A stretch of DNA of 57,080 nucleotides. Source: JAJTFW01 sp903922455 (lineage in GTDB: Bacteria; Bacteroidota; Bacteroidia; AKYH767-A; OLB10). Made by a program: the position numbers and the translations under genes. Below the pieces are notes generated by a model. It was not told the DNA's origin and did no database searches. It worked only from the letters and a program-made list of their open reading frames with translations. This document shows positions 36,112 to 45,354 of the stretch, in pieces. The DNA lies in NCBI GenBank assembly GCA_943329665.2, contig CALQEU020000022.1, forward strand, positions 1-57,080. Reading direction: 5' to 3'. Within the stretch, counting starts at the first letter, position 1. Each line of letters begins with the position of its first letter.

Positions 36112-37125
36112 CTATGCGGCCATTAATTCTTGATCAATTATATCAGTCTTTATATCTCGGTTTTTGATTTTTTGTATTAAATCATAAACTTTTATTGTGG
36201 TATTTGCTAAATCCATTTTCCATAAGAAACCTTCCTTAAGATTTCCTCCAAAACCTTTTTTAAATCGAAACACACCTTCTAATGCTTCATGATGACTTCC
36301 TATTCGTACACCCACTAAGTCATATTTTTGAACTCCAATATCACGAAGTTTTTTCATGGTTTCATAGTGTAAATATTTTATTCCACCATACAGTTTTGAA
36401 GTTCCTACAGATCCAGCATGAGTACACAAGGAAGTATGTTTACTATAATTAATAAATATTGCACCAATAGGTTGGTCTCTATCATAAACCACAGCGGTCA
36501 ATGTATTTTCATTGCCTAAGTATTTTCTGCAGTCATCAAAATATTTTTGGGTGTCTTGATGAATTCCTGCACGCTGAGTAGTCATGCTATACAAAAAGTA
36601 AAAATCTTTATGTACTTCTTCACCAAACTTCACTACAGCACCATTTTTTATACTGTGTTGAATCGCTTTTTTATACTTTGGATCGTATGAATTTAATAAC
36701 TCCTCATCCGTGGCAAATAAAGCCAATTGGGTGATGTATGTTCCAAACGGAATCCATTTTGCATTTTTTGGCACAGCAGAAATAATTCCTGCTGGATGTG
36801 GTTGAATAATGCGGTGAGCAATATGCTTTTTTGTCAATGTTTGAATGAGTCTATTGAAAAAAAGTAACTGCTCTGACGAATCTAGTTCTACTCCATTTCT
36901 TATGGGCGCATTTAATAACTGAGCTTCACGAATAAACAATTTCGATTCAATGGCAATAGGTAGCCAAGCATTTAGTTCAACATCTTTTATCAATATAATA
37001 TTTTTATTATATTGATAAAGGTAAAATTCTGAAAACCCAGATAAAAACTGGGCAGGCCAAACCTCACTATTTATTTCAGATGGTGGCAAGGAATAGTTTC
37101 TGTCTGTATAGCTATATATTTCCAT
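36112..37125 (-). CDS. FemAB/GNAT-like acyl or aminoacyl transferase
   Basis: 337 aa with two GNAT-like halves. In the second half, FLYSMTTQRAGIHQD, LTAVVYDRDQPIGAIFINYSK and KYDLVGVRIGSHHEALEGVFRFKKGFGG match the FemAB/Acetyltransf_6 pattern also seen in exosortase-associated FemAB proteins. It probably adds an acyl or aminoacyl group to an amino sugar of the repeat unit. The start codon overlaps the wecB stop (TAATG). It is not a housekeeping FemX, because its context is wholly exopolysaccharide. Confidence 0.85.
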   Translation of the reverse strand: MEIYSYTDRNYSLPPSEINSEVWPAQFLSGFSEFYLYQYNKNIILIKDVELNAWLPIAIESKLFIREAQLLNAPIRNGVELDSSEQLLFFNRLIQTLTKKHIAHRIIQPHPAGIISAVPKNAKWIPFGTYITQLALFATDEELLNSYDPKYKKAIQHSIKNGAVVKFGEEVHKDFYFLYSMTTQRAGIHQDTQKYFDDCRKYLGNENTLTAVVYDRDQPIGAIFINYSKHTSLCTHAGSVGTSKLYGGIKYLHYETMKKLRDIGVQKYDLVGVRIGSHHEALEGVFRFKKGFGGNLKEGFLWKMDLANTTIKVYDLIQKIKNRDIKTDIIDQELMAA

Positions 37126-38246
37126 TATTGTATCGTTTCGTTTACTACAGATAATAGTTTTTTACAAATTTCAAGTATCCTTTCAGTTGAATGTCCGTCC
37201 CAAAGCGGTGGAACAGCTCCGGTTTTATACCGTCCCTCAATGATTTCATTAATTTTACCTTGAACTATCTTTATGTCAAATGGAACTAATTCATTGGTAC
37301 CAATGGTAACGGTAGAAGGTCGCTCTGTATTGGGTCGGAGGGTAAGACACGAAACTCTTCGGAACGTTGTCTCCTCTTGTATTCCGCCACTATCGGTGAT
37401 TACAAATTTACATTCAGAAGTAAGGCGTTGAAAGGCAAAATAATCCAAAGGCTCTGTTAGGATGAGTCGTTTGTTGTTTTTTACACGTTCGAGAAGCCCA
37501 AAATGTTCAATCTTACTTAATGTCCTTGGATGTATGGGGAATACTAAATCGTATTTCTGAGTAATGTATTCAATGATGTCAATGAGTTTCTCTAAGCCAT
37601 CTTGATGATCCACCGTGGCAGGTCGATGCATAGTCATAAGAACATACTCTTTCGGAGTTAAATGATATTGTTCTAATACTCCGCTTTGTTGGATCTTATT
37701 TTCAAAACCAACGAGTGTATCGATCATGGTATTTCCAACAAAGTGAATTTTGTGTTTAGGTTTTCCCTCTTTCAATAAGTTGTCAATTCCACTTTGTTCG
37801 GTAACAAAAAAGTAATCACTAATTTCATCCGTTAACAATCGATTTATTTCTTCTGGCATCCCTCTGTCTGAACTGCGCAGTCCACTTTCTAAATGGGCTA
37901 CTTTTCGCCCTGTTTTGTAGGCAGTAAAAGCAGCCGCAAAAGTTGAATTCACATCGCCAACTACCACGACTAAAGCAGGATCAAAATCATTGATCACTGA
38001 TTCAATTCGAATCATGATTTCAGCCATTTGTTTGTTCGCCGTGTCGGGGGGAATATTTAAAAAGAAATCGGGCTCTAATTCAAATTGACGAAAAAACACA
38101 TCCGCCATTTTATCGTCGTAGTGTTGTCCGGTATGAACAATCTTAATATCAAAAGGACGACCCATTTCTTCATTTACTTTTTTGAATCGAGTAATCTTGA
38201 TAAAGTTAGGTCGAGTACCAACAACAATGAGAATTTTATTATTCAT
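37125..38246 (-). CDS. wecB: UDP-N-acetylglucosamine 2-epimerase (non-hydrolysing)
   Basis: About 373 aa from the ATG at 38246 (a TTG at 38255 would add three residues). It interconverts UDP-GlcNAc and UDP-ManNAc. Features are VVGTRPNFIKI at the N-terminus, VHTGQHYDDKM, VVGDVNSTFAAA, HLESGLRSSDRGMPEEINR, TMHRPATVD and TDSGGIQEETTF. No UDP-ManNAc dehydrogenase (WecC) is encoded in the window, so ManNAc itself, or a derivative made by genes elsewhere, is the likely building block. Confidence 0.95.
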   Translation of the reverse strand: MNNKILIVVGTRPNFIKITRFKKVNEEMGRPFDIKIVHTGQHYDDKMADVFFRQFELEPDFFLNIPPDTANKQMAEIMIRIESVINDFDPALVVVVGDVNSTFAAAFTAYKTGRKVAHLESGLRSSDRGMPEEINRLLTDEISDYFFVTEQSGIDNLLKEGKPKHKIHFVGNTMIDTLVGFENKIQQSGVLEQYHLTPKEYVLMTMHRPATVDHQDGLEKLIDIIEYITQKYDLVFPIHPRTLSKIEHFGLLERVKNNKRLILTEPLDYFAFQRLTSECKFVITDSGGIQEETTFRRVSCLTLRPNTERPSTVTIGTNELVPFDIKIVQGKINEIIEGRYKTGAVPPLWDGHSTERILEICKKLLSVVNETIQ

Positions 38247-38258
38247 GTTCTTCAATTT

Positions 38259-39209
38259 TTACTTTTCTTTTTTAGATAAAATGATCCCATCTTTAATTAA
38301 ATCTTCAATTAGCATTTTATTAAAACGGATGGTACCAATTTGATTCAAATGGGTTGGATCTGAATAAAAATTAATATTTCCCATTTCTTTGTAATTGGTA
38401 TAGTCATAGTAAGGCACATTATATTTCTTTAATAATGGATTCACATCTGCTAAAAATTTATCATGATCTCTCATGGGGTAAATATGTGGAGTGGGATGTG
38501 AAACAGCTACGATTTTAATTCCTTCTTTTCGACAATATTCCAATAATATTCGCAAATATTTTTTTTGACTTGGAATGGGAGTATATTTCCAATTCATTTT
38601 AGTAATATCTTTTCTCTTGGGGTCTAATCTTTTGCTTGCCTTTAAATATCCATTACGATAACCGATGGTATCAGTGTTTAATGGTTCCATCGTTTTGTTA
38701 AAATAGCGCAACGTGATCATGTTGAGGGCTCTAATGTCGCCAGACGAAAATGCAGTTGCAATCGCTGTTTTATCGTCATCTACATTCTGTATTATATCTG
38801 ATTTAGATTCAATATCATTGTTCGCAAAAACTTTATCAAACATGTCTAAAATTAATAAGTTGCAATTATCCTTATTGATATGGTTTTTTATTATTTGATA
38901 GGAGCACATCATGTGCTGATTACTCGTTCCAAGATTATACATTTCCAATTCATTTAAAGAGAAAACAAGTGGATCATATCCCCTATAGGCGTGAGAAGAT
39001 CCTAATACAATTACATCCCACTTCTTTGTTCTATCAAATTGTTGAAACTTAAGATGTGTTCCTCCCCCTTTCCATAAATTTCCTTGTGTAGCTCGGTAGA
39101 GGAAAGGAATCCCTCCTGGCTGAAAGAAAAATAATACAGCGAACAAGATCATGTACGCCGCGAAAAACGATGCCATGATGAGGAGTCCTTGTATGAGTAT
39201 TTTTTTCAT
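38259..39209 (-). CDS. SGNH-like membrane-anchored acyltransferase partner of MBOAT
   Basis: 316 aa. One N-terminal transmembrane helix (~8-29) is followed by a periplasmic SGNH-hydrolase-like domain: VIVLGSSHAYRG (S71/S72 as nucleophile candidates) near the N-terminus and YSDPTHLNQIG (D284, H287) as the Asp-His part of the triad. Such proteins (AlgJ/AlgX- or DltD-like in role) take an acyl group from the adjacent MBOAT protein and place it on a polysaccharide. It lies 3 bp downstream of the MBOAT gene. Confidence 0.83.
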   Translation of the reverse strand: MKKILIQGLLIMASFFAAYMILFAVLFFFQPGGIPFLYRATQGNLWKGGGTHLKFQQFDRTKKWDVIVLGSSHAYRGYDPLVFSLNELEMYNLGTSNQHMMCSYQIIKNHINKDNCNLLILDMFDKVFANNDIESKSDIIQNVDDDKTAIATAFSSGDIRALNMITLRYFNKTMEPLNTDTIGYRNGYLKASKRLDPKRKDITKMNWKYTPIPSQKKYLRILLEYCRKEGIKIVAVSHPTPHIYPMRDHDKFLADVNPLLKKYNVPYYDYTNYKEMGNINFYSDPTHLNQIGTIRFNKMLIEDLIKDGIILSKKEK

Positions 39210-39212
39210 CTT

Positions 39213-40673
39213 TTAAAATTGAAAGTAGATAAAGGATACTTCTCCAAAAAATCCAAATAAGATGATGGAGGCAACCATAAATGAATAAAGAAGATATTTC
39301 ATATAAGGTTTAGATAAAAGAATTTTCCCTTTGATGATTTTATCGACGAACGGATCTATAACATAAAATATTCCCATCAAGAGCATAATGAATAGTATTC
39401 TGCTGAAATTTTTTGGATTATCTGCAAGAGTGCTAATTGATTCAATGAAAGTTTGAATTGAATATTCGCCATATCCAATTTTATGAATGATGGTTGTAGC
39501 GTCCTGTATGCTATTTGCTCTGAAAAAAATCCAGGCGAAACAGACCAATTGAATTGTAATAAATACATTTAATACATGAAGTAGTTTATTTTTTTTAAAA
39601 AAGTTTATTTTTCTCTTTTCAAAAAAATCATCTTTCACAATGGCAAACATCAAGAAAATGCCATGCAGCGCCCCCCATACCACATAGGTCCAGTTGGCGC
39701 CATGCCAAATTCCACTGATTAGAAAAACTAAAAATAAATTGAGCAACCATCTGGACTTTCCTACACGATTTCCTCCTAACGGAATATAAAGGTAATCGCG
39801 AAACCATGAGCTTAATGAAATATGCCATCGACTCCAAAATTCTTTTATACTGGCCGATAAATAGGGTGTTCTGAAATTTTCCATCAAATCATAACCCATT
39901 ACACGAGCAGCACCAATCGCCATATCGCTATAGCCCGAAAAATCACAGTAAATTTGAAATGCGAAAAAGTAGGAGGTAAGCAGTAACGTCATTCCAGTAT
40001 GATCTTCTGGGTTGGTATAAGCTGTATTCACTAGGCCGGCTAAGTTATCTGCAATGACAACTTTTTTAAATAATCCCCAGATCATCATTTGTAAACCACT
40101 ACTAAATCTTTGATAATCGAAACTTTGTTTTTGATGAAATTGATGTAATATGTTTTGTGGTCGTTCAATAGGTCCTGCAACCAATTGAGGATAAAACATT
40201 ACATAAAGTGCATAAATTCCAAAATGTTTTTCTGCCTTTTGTCTTCCATAATACACTTCAAAGGTGTAACTCATGGCTTGAAATGTATGAAAGGATAATC
40301 CAATGGGTAATGCAATTCCTAAATAACGAAGTGCTGTAGCTTTATCAAATAGCTCCAAAGAAAATTCATTAATATTATCTAAAAAGAAATTGTAATATTT
40401 AAAAACAGCAAGTACACCAATGTTAGCAATTAAACTACATATCAAGTAAATTTTTTTCCTTTTCGGATCAACTGTTTTTTCTAAATAAATTCCTGCAAAG
40501 TAATCAATAATGATGGTGCCAAACAATATTAATATATATACCGGAATAAAGAACATATAGAAAAAGCAACTGGCAGTTAATAGTAGTGACCATCGAAAAC
40601 GATGTGGCATTACGAAAAATAGAATCGTAACAATTGGAAAAAATAACAGAAATTCGAATGAATTAAATAACAT
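39213..40673 (-). CDS. MBOAT O-acyltransferase (AlgI-like)
   Basis: 486 aa, polytopic inner-membrane protein. Core motifs are YPQLVAGPIERP, FWSRWHISLSSWFRDYLYIPLGG (H284) and SGIWHGANWTYVVWG, with the invariant MBOAT His at H324. It moves acyl groups, usually acetate, across the membrane for O-acylation of an exported polysaccharide. The adjacent SGNH-like gene is its probable partner. A 90-bp gap holding an A/T hairpin separates it from the upstream ABC gene. Confidence 0.95.
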   Translation of the reverse strand: MLFNSFEFLLFFPIVTILFFVMPHRFRWSLLLTASCFFYMFFIPVYILILFGTIIIDYFAGIYLEKTVDPKRKKIYLICSLIANIGVLAVFKYYNFFLDNINEFSLELFDKATALRYLGIALPIGLSFHTFQAMSYTFEVYYGRQKAEKHFGIYALYVMFYPQLVAGPIERPQNILHQFHQKQSFDYQRFSSGLQMMIWGLFKKVVIADNLAGLVNTAYTNPEDHTGMTLLLTSYFFAFQIYCDFSGYSDMAIGAARVMGYDLMENFRTPYLSASIKEFWSRWHISLSSWFRDYLYIPLGGNRVGKSRWLLNLFLVFLISGIWHGANWTYVVWGALHGIFLMFAIVKDDFFEKRKINFFKKNKLLHVLNVFITIQLVCFAWIFFRANSIQDATTIIHKIGYGEYSIQTFIESISTLADNPKNFSRILFIMLLMGIFYVIDPFVDKIIKGKILLSKPYMKYLLYSFMVASIILFGFFGEVSFIYFQF

Positions 40674-40697
40674 GAATTTTGATACCTTTTTCTACGA

Positions 40698-40725
40698 AAA
40701 AAAACAAAATTGGTTTTGTTTTTTT
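40698..40725 (-). terminator. A/T-only hairpin in the ABC-MBOAT gap, possible attenuator
   Basis: Perfect 12-bp inverted repeat AAAAAAACAAAA with loop TTGG and partner TTTTGTTTTTTT, inside the only 90-bp gap of the operon. The stem has a single G-C pair, so it may be weak; a role as attenuator is a guess. Confidence 0.4.
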
Positions 40726-40763
40726 AAGCTTGTAAATTAAAATCTAACTGATGAAATCGTAAA

Positions 40764-42590
40764 TTATACTACTTTTTCTAACAGTTCATGATATTTATAT
40801 ACTCCTGATATTTTACCCTCAGTCAGTTCATATATTCTATTGCAGTTTTTTAGCGTAGTTACTCGATGTGCTATAATAAATATTGTCTTGTTAACTTCAG
40901 ATAATGAGTCAATTGCCTCGCTTACCTCTTGTTCTGTCTGGTTATCTAAGGCAGATGTGGCTTCGTCAAATATTAAAATTTCTGCATTGCGATATAAGGA
41001 TCGTGCAATGCTAATTCTTTGTTTTTGACCCCCCGATAATCGTGAACCACGCTCACCAATAATCGTTTGGAGACCATTGGGCAATGAGTTAATTAAATCT
41101 TCTAATGAAGCTTGCTTAATCGCCTGTTTTAATCGAAAAGGGTCTGGATTTTCATCCCCAAAGGTGATATTGTCACTTATTGAGGCGTCCATTAGGAAAA
41201 TATCTTGCTTGACATAGCCTAATAAATTTCTCCAAGACTGCTGATTGTCCGCTTCAATCTTTACTTGATCTATATAGATTCCACCTTTTTGTTCGTTGTA
41301 AAACCGAAGTAAAATATTCATCAATGTGGTTTTTCCAGAACCCGATACCCCAACAATTCCAATTTTTTCTCCGCGTTTTACGATCATGGAAATGTCTTTT
41401 AACATATCACTTTGCTCGTTCGGAAAACGGAAAAATAAATTTTTTATCTCGATAGCATTTTCAAATGCCATTTTGCTATCATCTTTGTTTGAAATAATTT
41501 CATGCGAAAGTTCAGGATAGATGGATATGTTTTGCATCGCAGTCATGTTTTTTCGAATGTACATGAAGGAAGAAATAATCCTGTTTAGTGACGGCATTAA
41601 TCGATAGGCTGCAGCAGCAAACAAACTGATCATAACAATAGCTTTTTCACTATTATCAGTAAGGAATATAGCATAAATAAAAATGAGAACCACTCCTAAC
41701 AATGCAACCAACTCATTAGCGCGTAAGGGAATTAAATTGGGCAGATGGGATGCCATATTTAATTGATGATATTTCTTTTGAGTCTTTAAAAATTCATCTC
41801 GGTAATGCGCTTCTTTATTGGCTAGTTTGATGTCAGCATAGCCTCCTATTGTTTGAGAAATAGACCCCAATGAAATTGGAAATAATCGATTCATTTCTTC
41901 TCCAATACGGGTTACTCTGTTTCTCAGTAGCGCATAAATTAACCAGGTAGAAGGCCCAATGATAATGGTAATGAAAAGAAAAAGTTTGATGTCATACCAT
42001 GCAATTCCACTCACAATAAGTAATAGTATTGAAAATTCTGAAATTAACATAATCGTAGGCATTACTACCCAGGTCACATATGATAATGGATTGTTCAAAA
42101 TGTGGTGCGTAATAACACTGCTTTTCATTCCTGTGAATTGATGAAACTCAAGGTTGAAATATTTATTGAATTGCTTACGTGTGATGTTGTACGCGAGCGT
42201 ACCCGTAAATCGAGTTTCTAAGTAATTCACAAAAATTCCATAAACACTTTTTAATATGAAAAAGCTAAGTACACTTAAAATCATGACAAGAAGAAATTGT
42301 TTTTCCGACTCAAAATGAAAATAATTATAGATTGCATTTAAGTATTCATTGGAATGAATGATGGAAGTATCCGTAACCAATTTTATTAACGGCAGTATTG
42401 ATGCAATACCAAAAACATCAAGGATCGCAGAAGAAAATATTAAAACGATGAGGATGGCCGCCTTTTTTCTCATAGGCCCGTCCAAGTGCATTTTAAAACT
42501 CCTTATGACCAAATGAAGTATCCCCTTTTCTTGCGTAGAGGCCTCTCCAAAATTTTGATTTCCCAAGTTATCTTTCAATTTCGAACTCAT
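40764..42590 (-). CDS. ABC transporter, fused membrane and ATPase domains (MsbA/PglK-like exporter or flippase)
   Basis: 608 aa half-transporter; a homodimer is expected. Membrane domain at ~42-340 with about six spans. ATPase domain at ~380-608 with Walker A GVSGSGKTT (from 414), signature LSGGQ (518-522) and Walker B ILIFDEATSALD (D542, E543). Its place directly after the Wzc-type gene and the absence of any Wzx in the window suggest it flips the lipid-linked repeat unit, as PglK does. A general lipid exporter is the alternative. Confidence 0.9.
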   Translation of the reverse strand: MSSKLKDNLGNQNFGEASTQEKGILHLVIRSFKMHLDGPMRKKAAILIVLIFSSAILDVFGIASILPLIKLVTDTSIIHSNEYLNAIYNYFHFESEKQFLLVMILSVLSFFILKSVYGIFVNYLETRFTGTLAYNITRKQFNKYFNLEFHQFTGMKSSVITHHILNNPLSYVTWVVMPTIMLISEFSILLLIVSGIAWYDIKLFLFITIIIGPSTWLIYALLRNRVTRIGEEMNRLFPISLGSISQTIGGYADIKLANKEAHYRDEFLKTQKKYHQLNMASHLPNLIPLRANELVALLGVVLIFIYAIFLTDNSEKAIVMISLFAAAAYRLMPSLNRIISSFMYIRKNMTAMQNISIYPELSHEIISNKDDSKMAFENAIEIKNLFFRFPNEQSDMLKDISMIVKRGEKIGIVGVSGSGKTTLMNILLRFYNEQKGGIYIDQVKIEADNQQSWRNLLGYVKQDIFLMDASISDNITFGDENPDPFRLKQAIKQASLEDLINSLPNGLQTIIGERGSRLSGGQKQRISIARSLYRNAEILIFDEATSALDNQTEQEVSEAIDSLSEVNKTIFIIAHRVTTLKNCNRIYELTEGKISGVYKYHELLEKVV

Positions 42591-42606
42591 TATATTTCTT
42601 TAAAAA

Positions 42607-44910
42607 TCAAGTATAGTAACCACCACCATACCCTGCAGGTATATTTTTTGTGTTTACATTGTTTAAAATAAAACTTAAATGCTTGATCTGATTTTTTTCT
42701 ACAATCTGATGGGCGATGTCGATAAAATCACGCTTGGTATATCCTGCTTTTACAACGTATAAATTTAAGTCAGCATGTTTCATAAACACTAATGCGTCAG
42801 AGAGCAATCCAACTGGCGGAGTGTCAATGATGATGTATTCATAATGTAATCTCAACTCTTCAATCAATTGTTCCATCATCGGATCAACAATTAATTCGGA
42901 CGCATTCGGTGTCCGCGGACCCGTGAGAATAACTTGTAGATTATCGATTGTAGTATCTTTTATAATTTGATTCATGTTCGCTTTTCCAACTACATAAGAG
43001 GTTACTCCTATATCATTTTGTAAGTTGAATGCATTTGCTTGCTTCGGTTTGTGTAAGTCTAAGTCAACTAATATTACTTTTCTTCTCGCTTTAGCTAAAG
43101 TAATGGCTACATTTACTGCGCAAAAAGTTTTTCCTTCACTCGCAACAGAAGAGGTAACTAATAAAACTTTATTCTTGACTTTAGGAGCAAAATAACTGAG
43201 ATTAGTCCGTATCACCCTAAACGCCTCCGCAACTTGCGACTGCGGGAATTTGTCTACTACTAAATATTCATTCTCTGCCTCTTTAGTTGATCCTATCACT
43301 CCTATGATTGGTAAATTTGTTATTTCCCGGAGCTCATCTTTTGTATTTACAAAATTGTAAAACATGCTTTTTATAAAGATGACGAGCATGGATAATGCTA
43401 AACCAATACCAATTCCTACTGCCAATGTTTGAACTAAAACCGGACGAATGGATCCATTACTATATGCAGGTTCTAAAACTGTTTTATCGGCTACTATTCC
43501 AGCTTTCGCAATAACAGTTTGTGCTCTTGTTTCTAAAAGGAATTCATAAATCTTCGCGTATATTTCAACATTTCGACTGATATTTACAATACCTCGCTGG
43601 GTTGTTGGCATTTGTCGCATCGTTGATTGATATTGCCCCAATTGCCCACTAATGCTATTAATATCATTCGTCAATTTTTTACGTACGTTTAAAACGATTC
43701 CCATAATATTTTGACGAAGAATATTGATTTGCTCATCGGTTTGCTTTACTAACGGACTACTTGCCGTACTACTAAACAACAAGTTTGTTTTTTTCTGTTG
43801 TAATGCAAAGAGTTCATTAAAGGCACTTGATAAGGATGGATCATTTTGCTCTGCTAGTATTGCGGGCGAAATGGCCATGTCCGCATCGTTAGAAGTCAAG
43901 TATTCATATAGCATGTCAATCGACTTTAACTTAATCCCAATTCTATCTTTCTCCGACTCAAATTCTACTACTCGTTGGAACAATACACTTTGCTCACTAC
44001 CTAAATTGAAAGTTGTTTTTTCGCGTTGAAATTGTTCAAGATTACTTTCAACACCATTCAGTTGTCCTTCCACCTCGTTCAATTGTCCATCAATAAACTG
44101 AAGTGTATTATCGTTTACTTTTTTGCTGAGAGAAATACTATTTTCAATATAGATCTCCATCATCGTATTTAAAAAGTCTATCGCCTTTTCTGTAACTTCA
44201 TCTTCAATAGAAATTGTAATCACCGAAGCTTCTTGTACTGGCTCAATTTTTAAAAGTGTTTTATATTTATTAATTAAATTGTTATGATTATGAAATCTGA
44301 ATTGATAGGCAACCTCTCCAATCTTTGGATTTTTACTGATGATGGTTGAATCGGGCATCACTAAGAATGAAAATTTAGAGGTAATTACAGGATCGCCGAA
44401 ATCTGATTCTCCCCCTTTTGTATAACTCTCAGTAACGATGTCCCAACGGAAACGGTTTTTATTTAAAATTTTAAGTGAGATGGGTACTTCATATAATGAA
44501 GCATCAATCATTTTTCCAGTTACCTCAAAAGGAGTGCCCTTGTAGACTTCACCGGTCTTTATTCTACCTTCAATATAATAGGAGATATCTAATCCTAGTT
44601 TTTTAATCGTCTCATCAATAAAACGAGTCGATTTTAAAACCATGATCTCATTGGTTACCTCTTCACTCTCTGGAATAACAGGCAACGATTCACTCAAAGC
44701 ATCTTTAAATGGATCTTTCGGTGGCTTAATCAAAATTTGAGTGGTTGCCCCATAAAACTTCGTCGCTTTGTATAAGTAAAAAATAGCCCCAGAGATTCCC
44801 AGTCCTAAAAACAAAGCAAACCACATCCAATTTTTTCCAATGGTGGATAAAGTTCGTTTGATGTCTTTTTGGTCAATGAGACTGTTGCTTCCAATCAGTT
44901 TGTTTTCCAT
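42607..44910 (-). CDS. Wzc-type chain-length regulator and tyrosine kinase
   Basis: 767 aa. Wzz domain with transmembrane helices at ~31-47 and ~493-514, enclosing a periplasmic coiled-coil region (~270-330, LNEVEGQLNGVESNLEQFQREK). The cytoplasmic BY-kinase domain has Walker A SSVASEGKTF (587-596), Walker A' ILVDLDLHKP (D616, D618) and Walker B IIIDTPPVG (D696). The C-terminal tail YGGGYYT has three tyrosines, a short autophosphorylation cluster. It controls polymer length and export with an outer-membrane Wza-type protein, which is not in this window. It is the first gene of the operon. Confidence 0.95.
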   Translation of the reverse strand: MENKLIGSNSLIDQKDIKRTLSTIGKNWMWFALFLGLGISGAIFYLYKATKFYGATTQILIKPPKDPFKDALSESLPVIPESEEVTNEIMVLKSTRFIDETIKKLGLDISYYIEGRIKTGEVYKGTPFEVTGKMIDASLYEVPISLKILNKNRFRWDIVTESYTKGGESDFGDPVITSKFSFLVMPDSTIISKNPKIGEVAYQFRFHNHNNLINKYKTLLKIEPVQEASVITISIEDEVTEKAIDFLNTMMEIYIENSISLSKKVNDNTLQFIDGQLNEVEGQLNGVESNLEQFQREKTTFNLGSEQSVLFQRVVEFESEKDRIGIKLKSIDMLYEYLTSNDADMAISPAILAEQNDPSLSSAFNELFALQQKKTNLLFSSTASSPLVKQTDEQINILRQNIMGIVLNVRKKLTNDINSISGQLGQYQSTMRQMPTTQRGIVNISRNVEIYAKIYEFLLETRAQTVIAKAGIVADKTVLEPAYSNGSIRPVLVQTLAVGIGIGLALSMLVIFIKSMFYNFVNTKDELREITNLPIIGVIGSTKEAENEYLVVDKFPQSQVAEAFRVIRTNLSYFAPKVKNKVLLVTSSVASEGKTFCAVNVAITLAKARRKVILVDLDLHKPKQANAFNLQNDIGVTSYVVGKANMNQIIKDTTIDNLQVILTGPRTPNASELIVDPMMEQLIEELRLHYEYIIIDTPPVGLLSDALVFMKHADLNLYVVKAGYTKRDFIDIAHQIVEKNQIKHLSFILNNVNTKNIPAGYGGGYYT

Positions 44911-45354
44911 AATGATATAATAAATGTGAAATATTTATTCCGTATTTTGTACGTCAATAGAGCTAATTAGGTTCTTTAAAATCTCAAGAACTCCTAAAAT
45001 TATTTGCGACTCTAGCGTCACAAAATTAGGATTATTCTCCATCTTTAGTCTTTGATATTTAATTCTGTTTTCAACGCTTAGTTCTCTTTTTCTCGATTTA
45101 GGTTGATTTAAATCGAAATTGGGTGAAAAAACGGAACTATTTAATAGCTAGAAGTTCTACTTTTACTCTCCGTAACATACTTTCTTTTATTTGCGTTAGA
45201 AGCTATACAAATGATGTCTTTTTTTTCTGCAAATAATAAGGAAATTGAATATTAATATTTGATTATTAACTGTTTAAGTCAGAAAAAGTGAGATAATTAA
45301 AGCCCGTTGCCAACGTTTAATATTTATTTAAATCATTCAATATTTTCAAAAACC
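44911..45354. promoter_or_regulatory. Divergent promoter region between the exopolysaccharide operon and gmd
   Basis: 444 bp, very AT-rich, no gene. A 7-bp stem CGATTTA...TAAATCG with short loop lies at about 45098-45119. It must contain the promoters of both the 21.5-kb minus-strand operon and gmd. No clear TTTG/TAnnTTTG pair could be fixed by eye. Confidence 0.6.

Noticed and set aside
23346..44910. Exosortase/PEP-CTERM system
   Set aside because: AsnB, FemAB and deacetylase-like genes suggested it, but no exosortase-like membrane protein or PEP-CTERM tail is present in the window.
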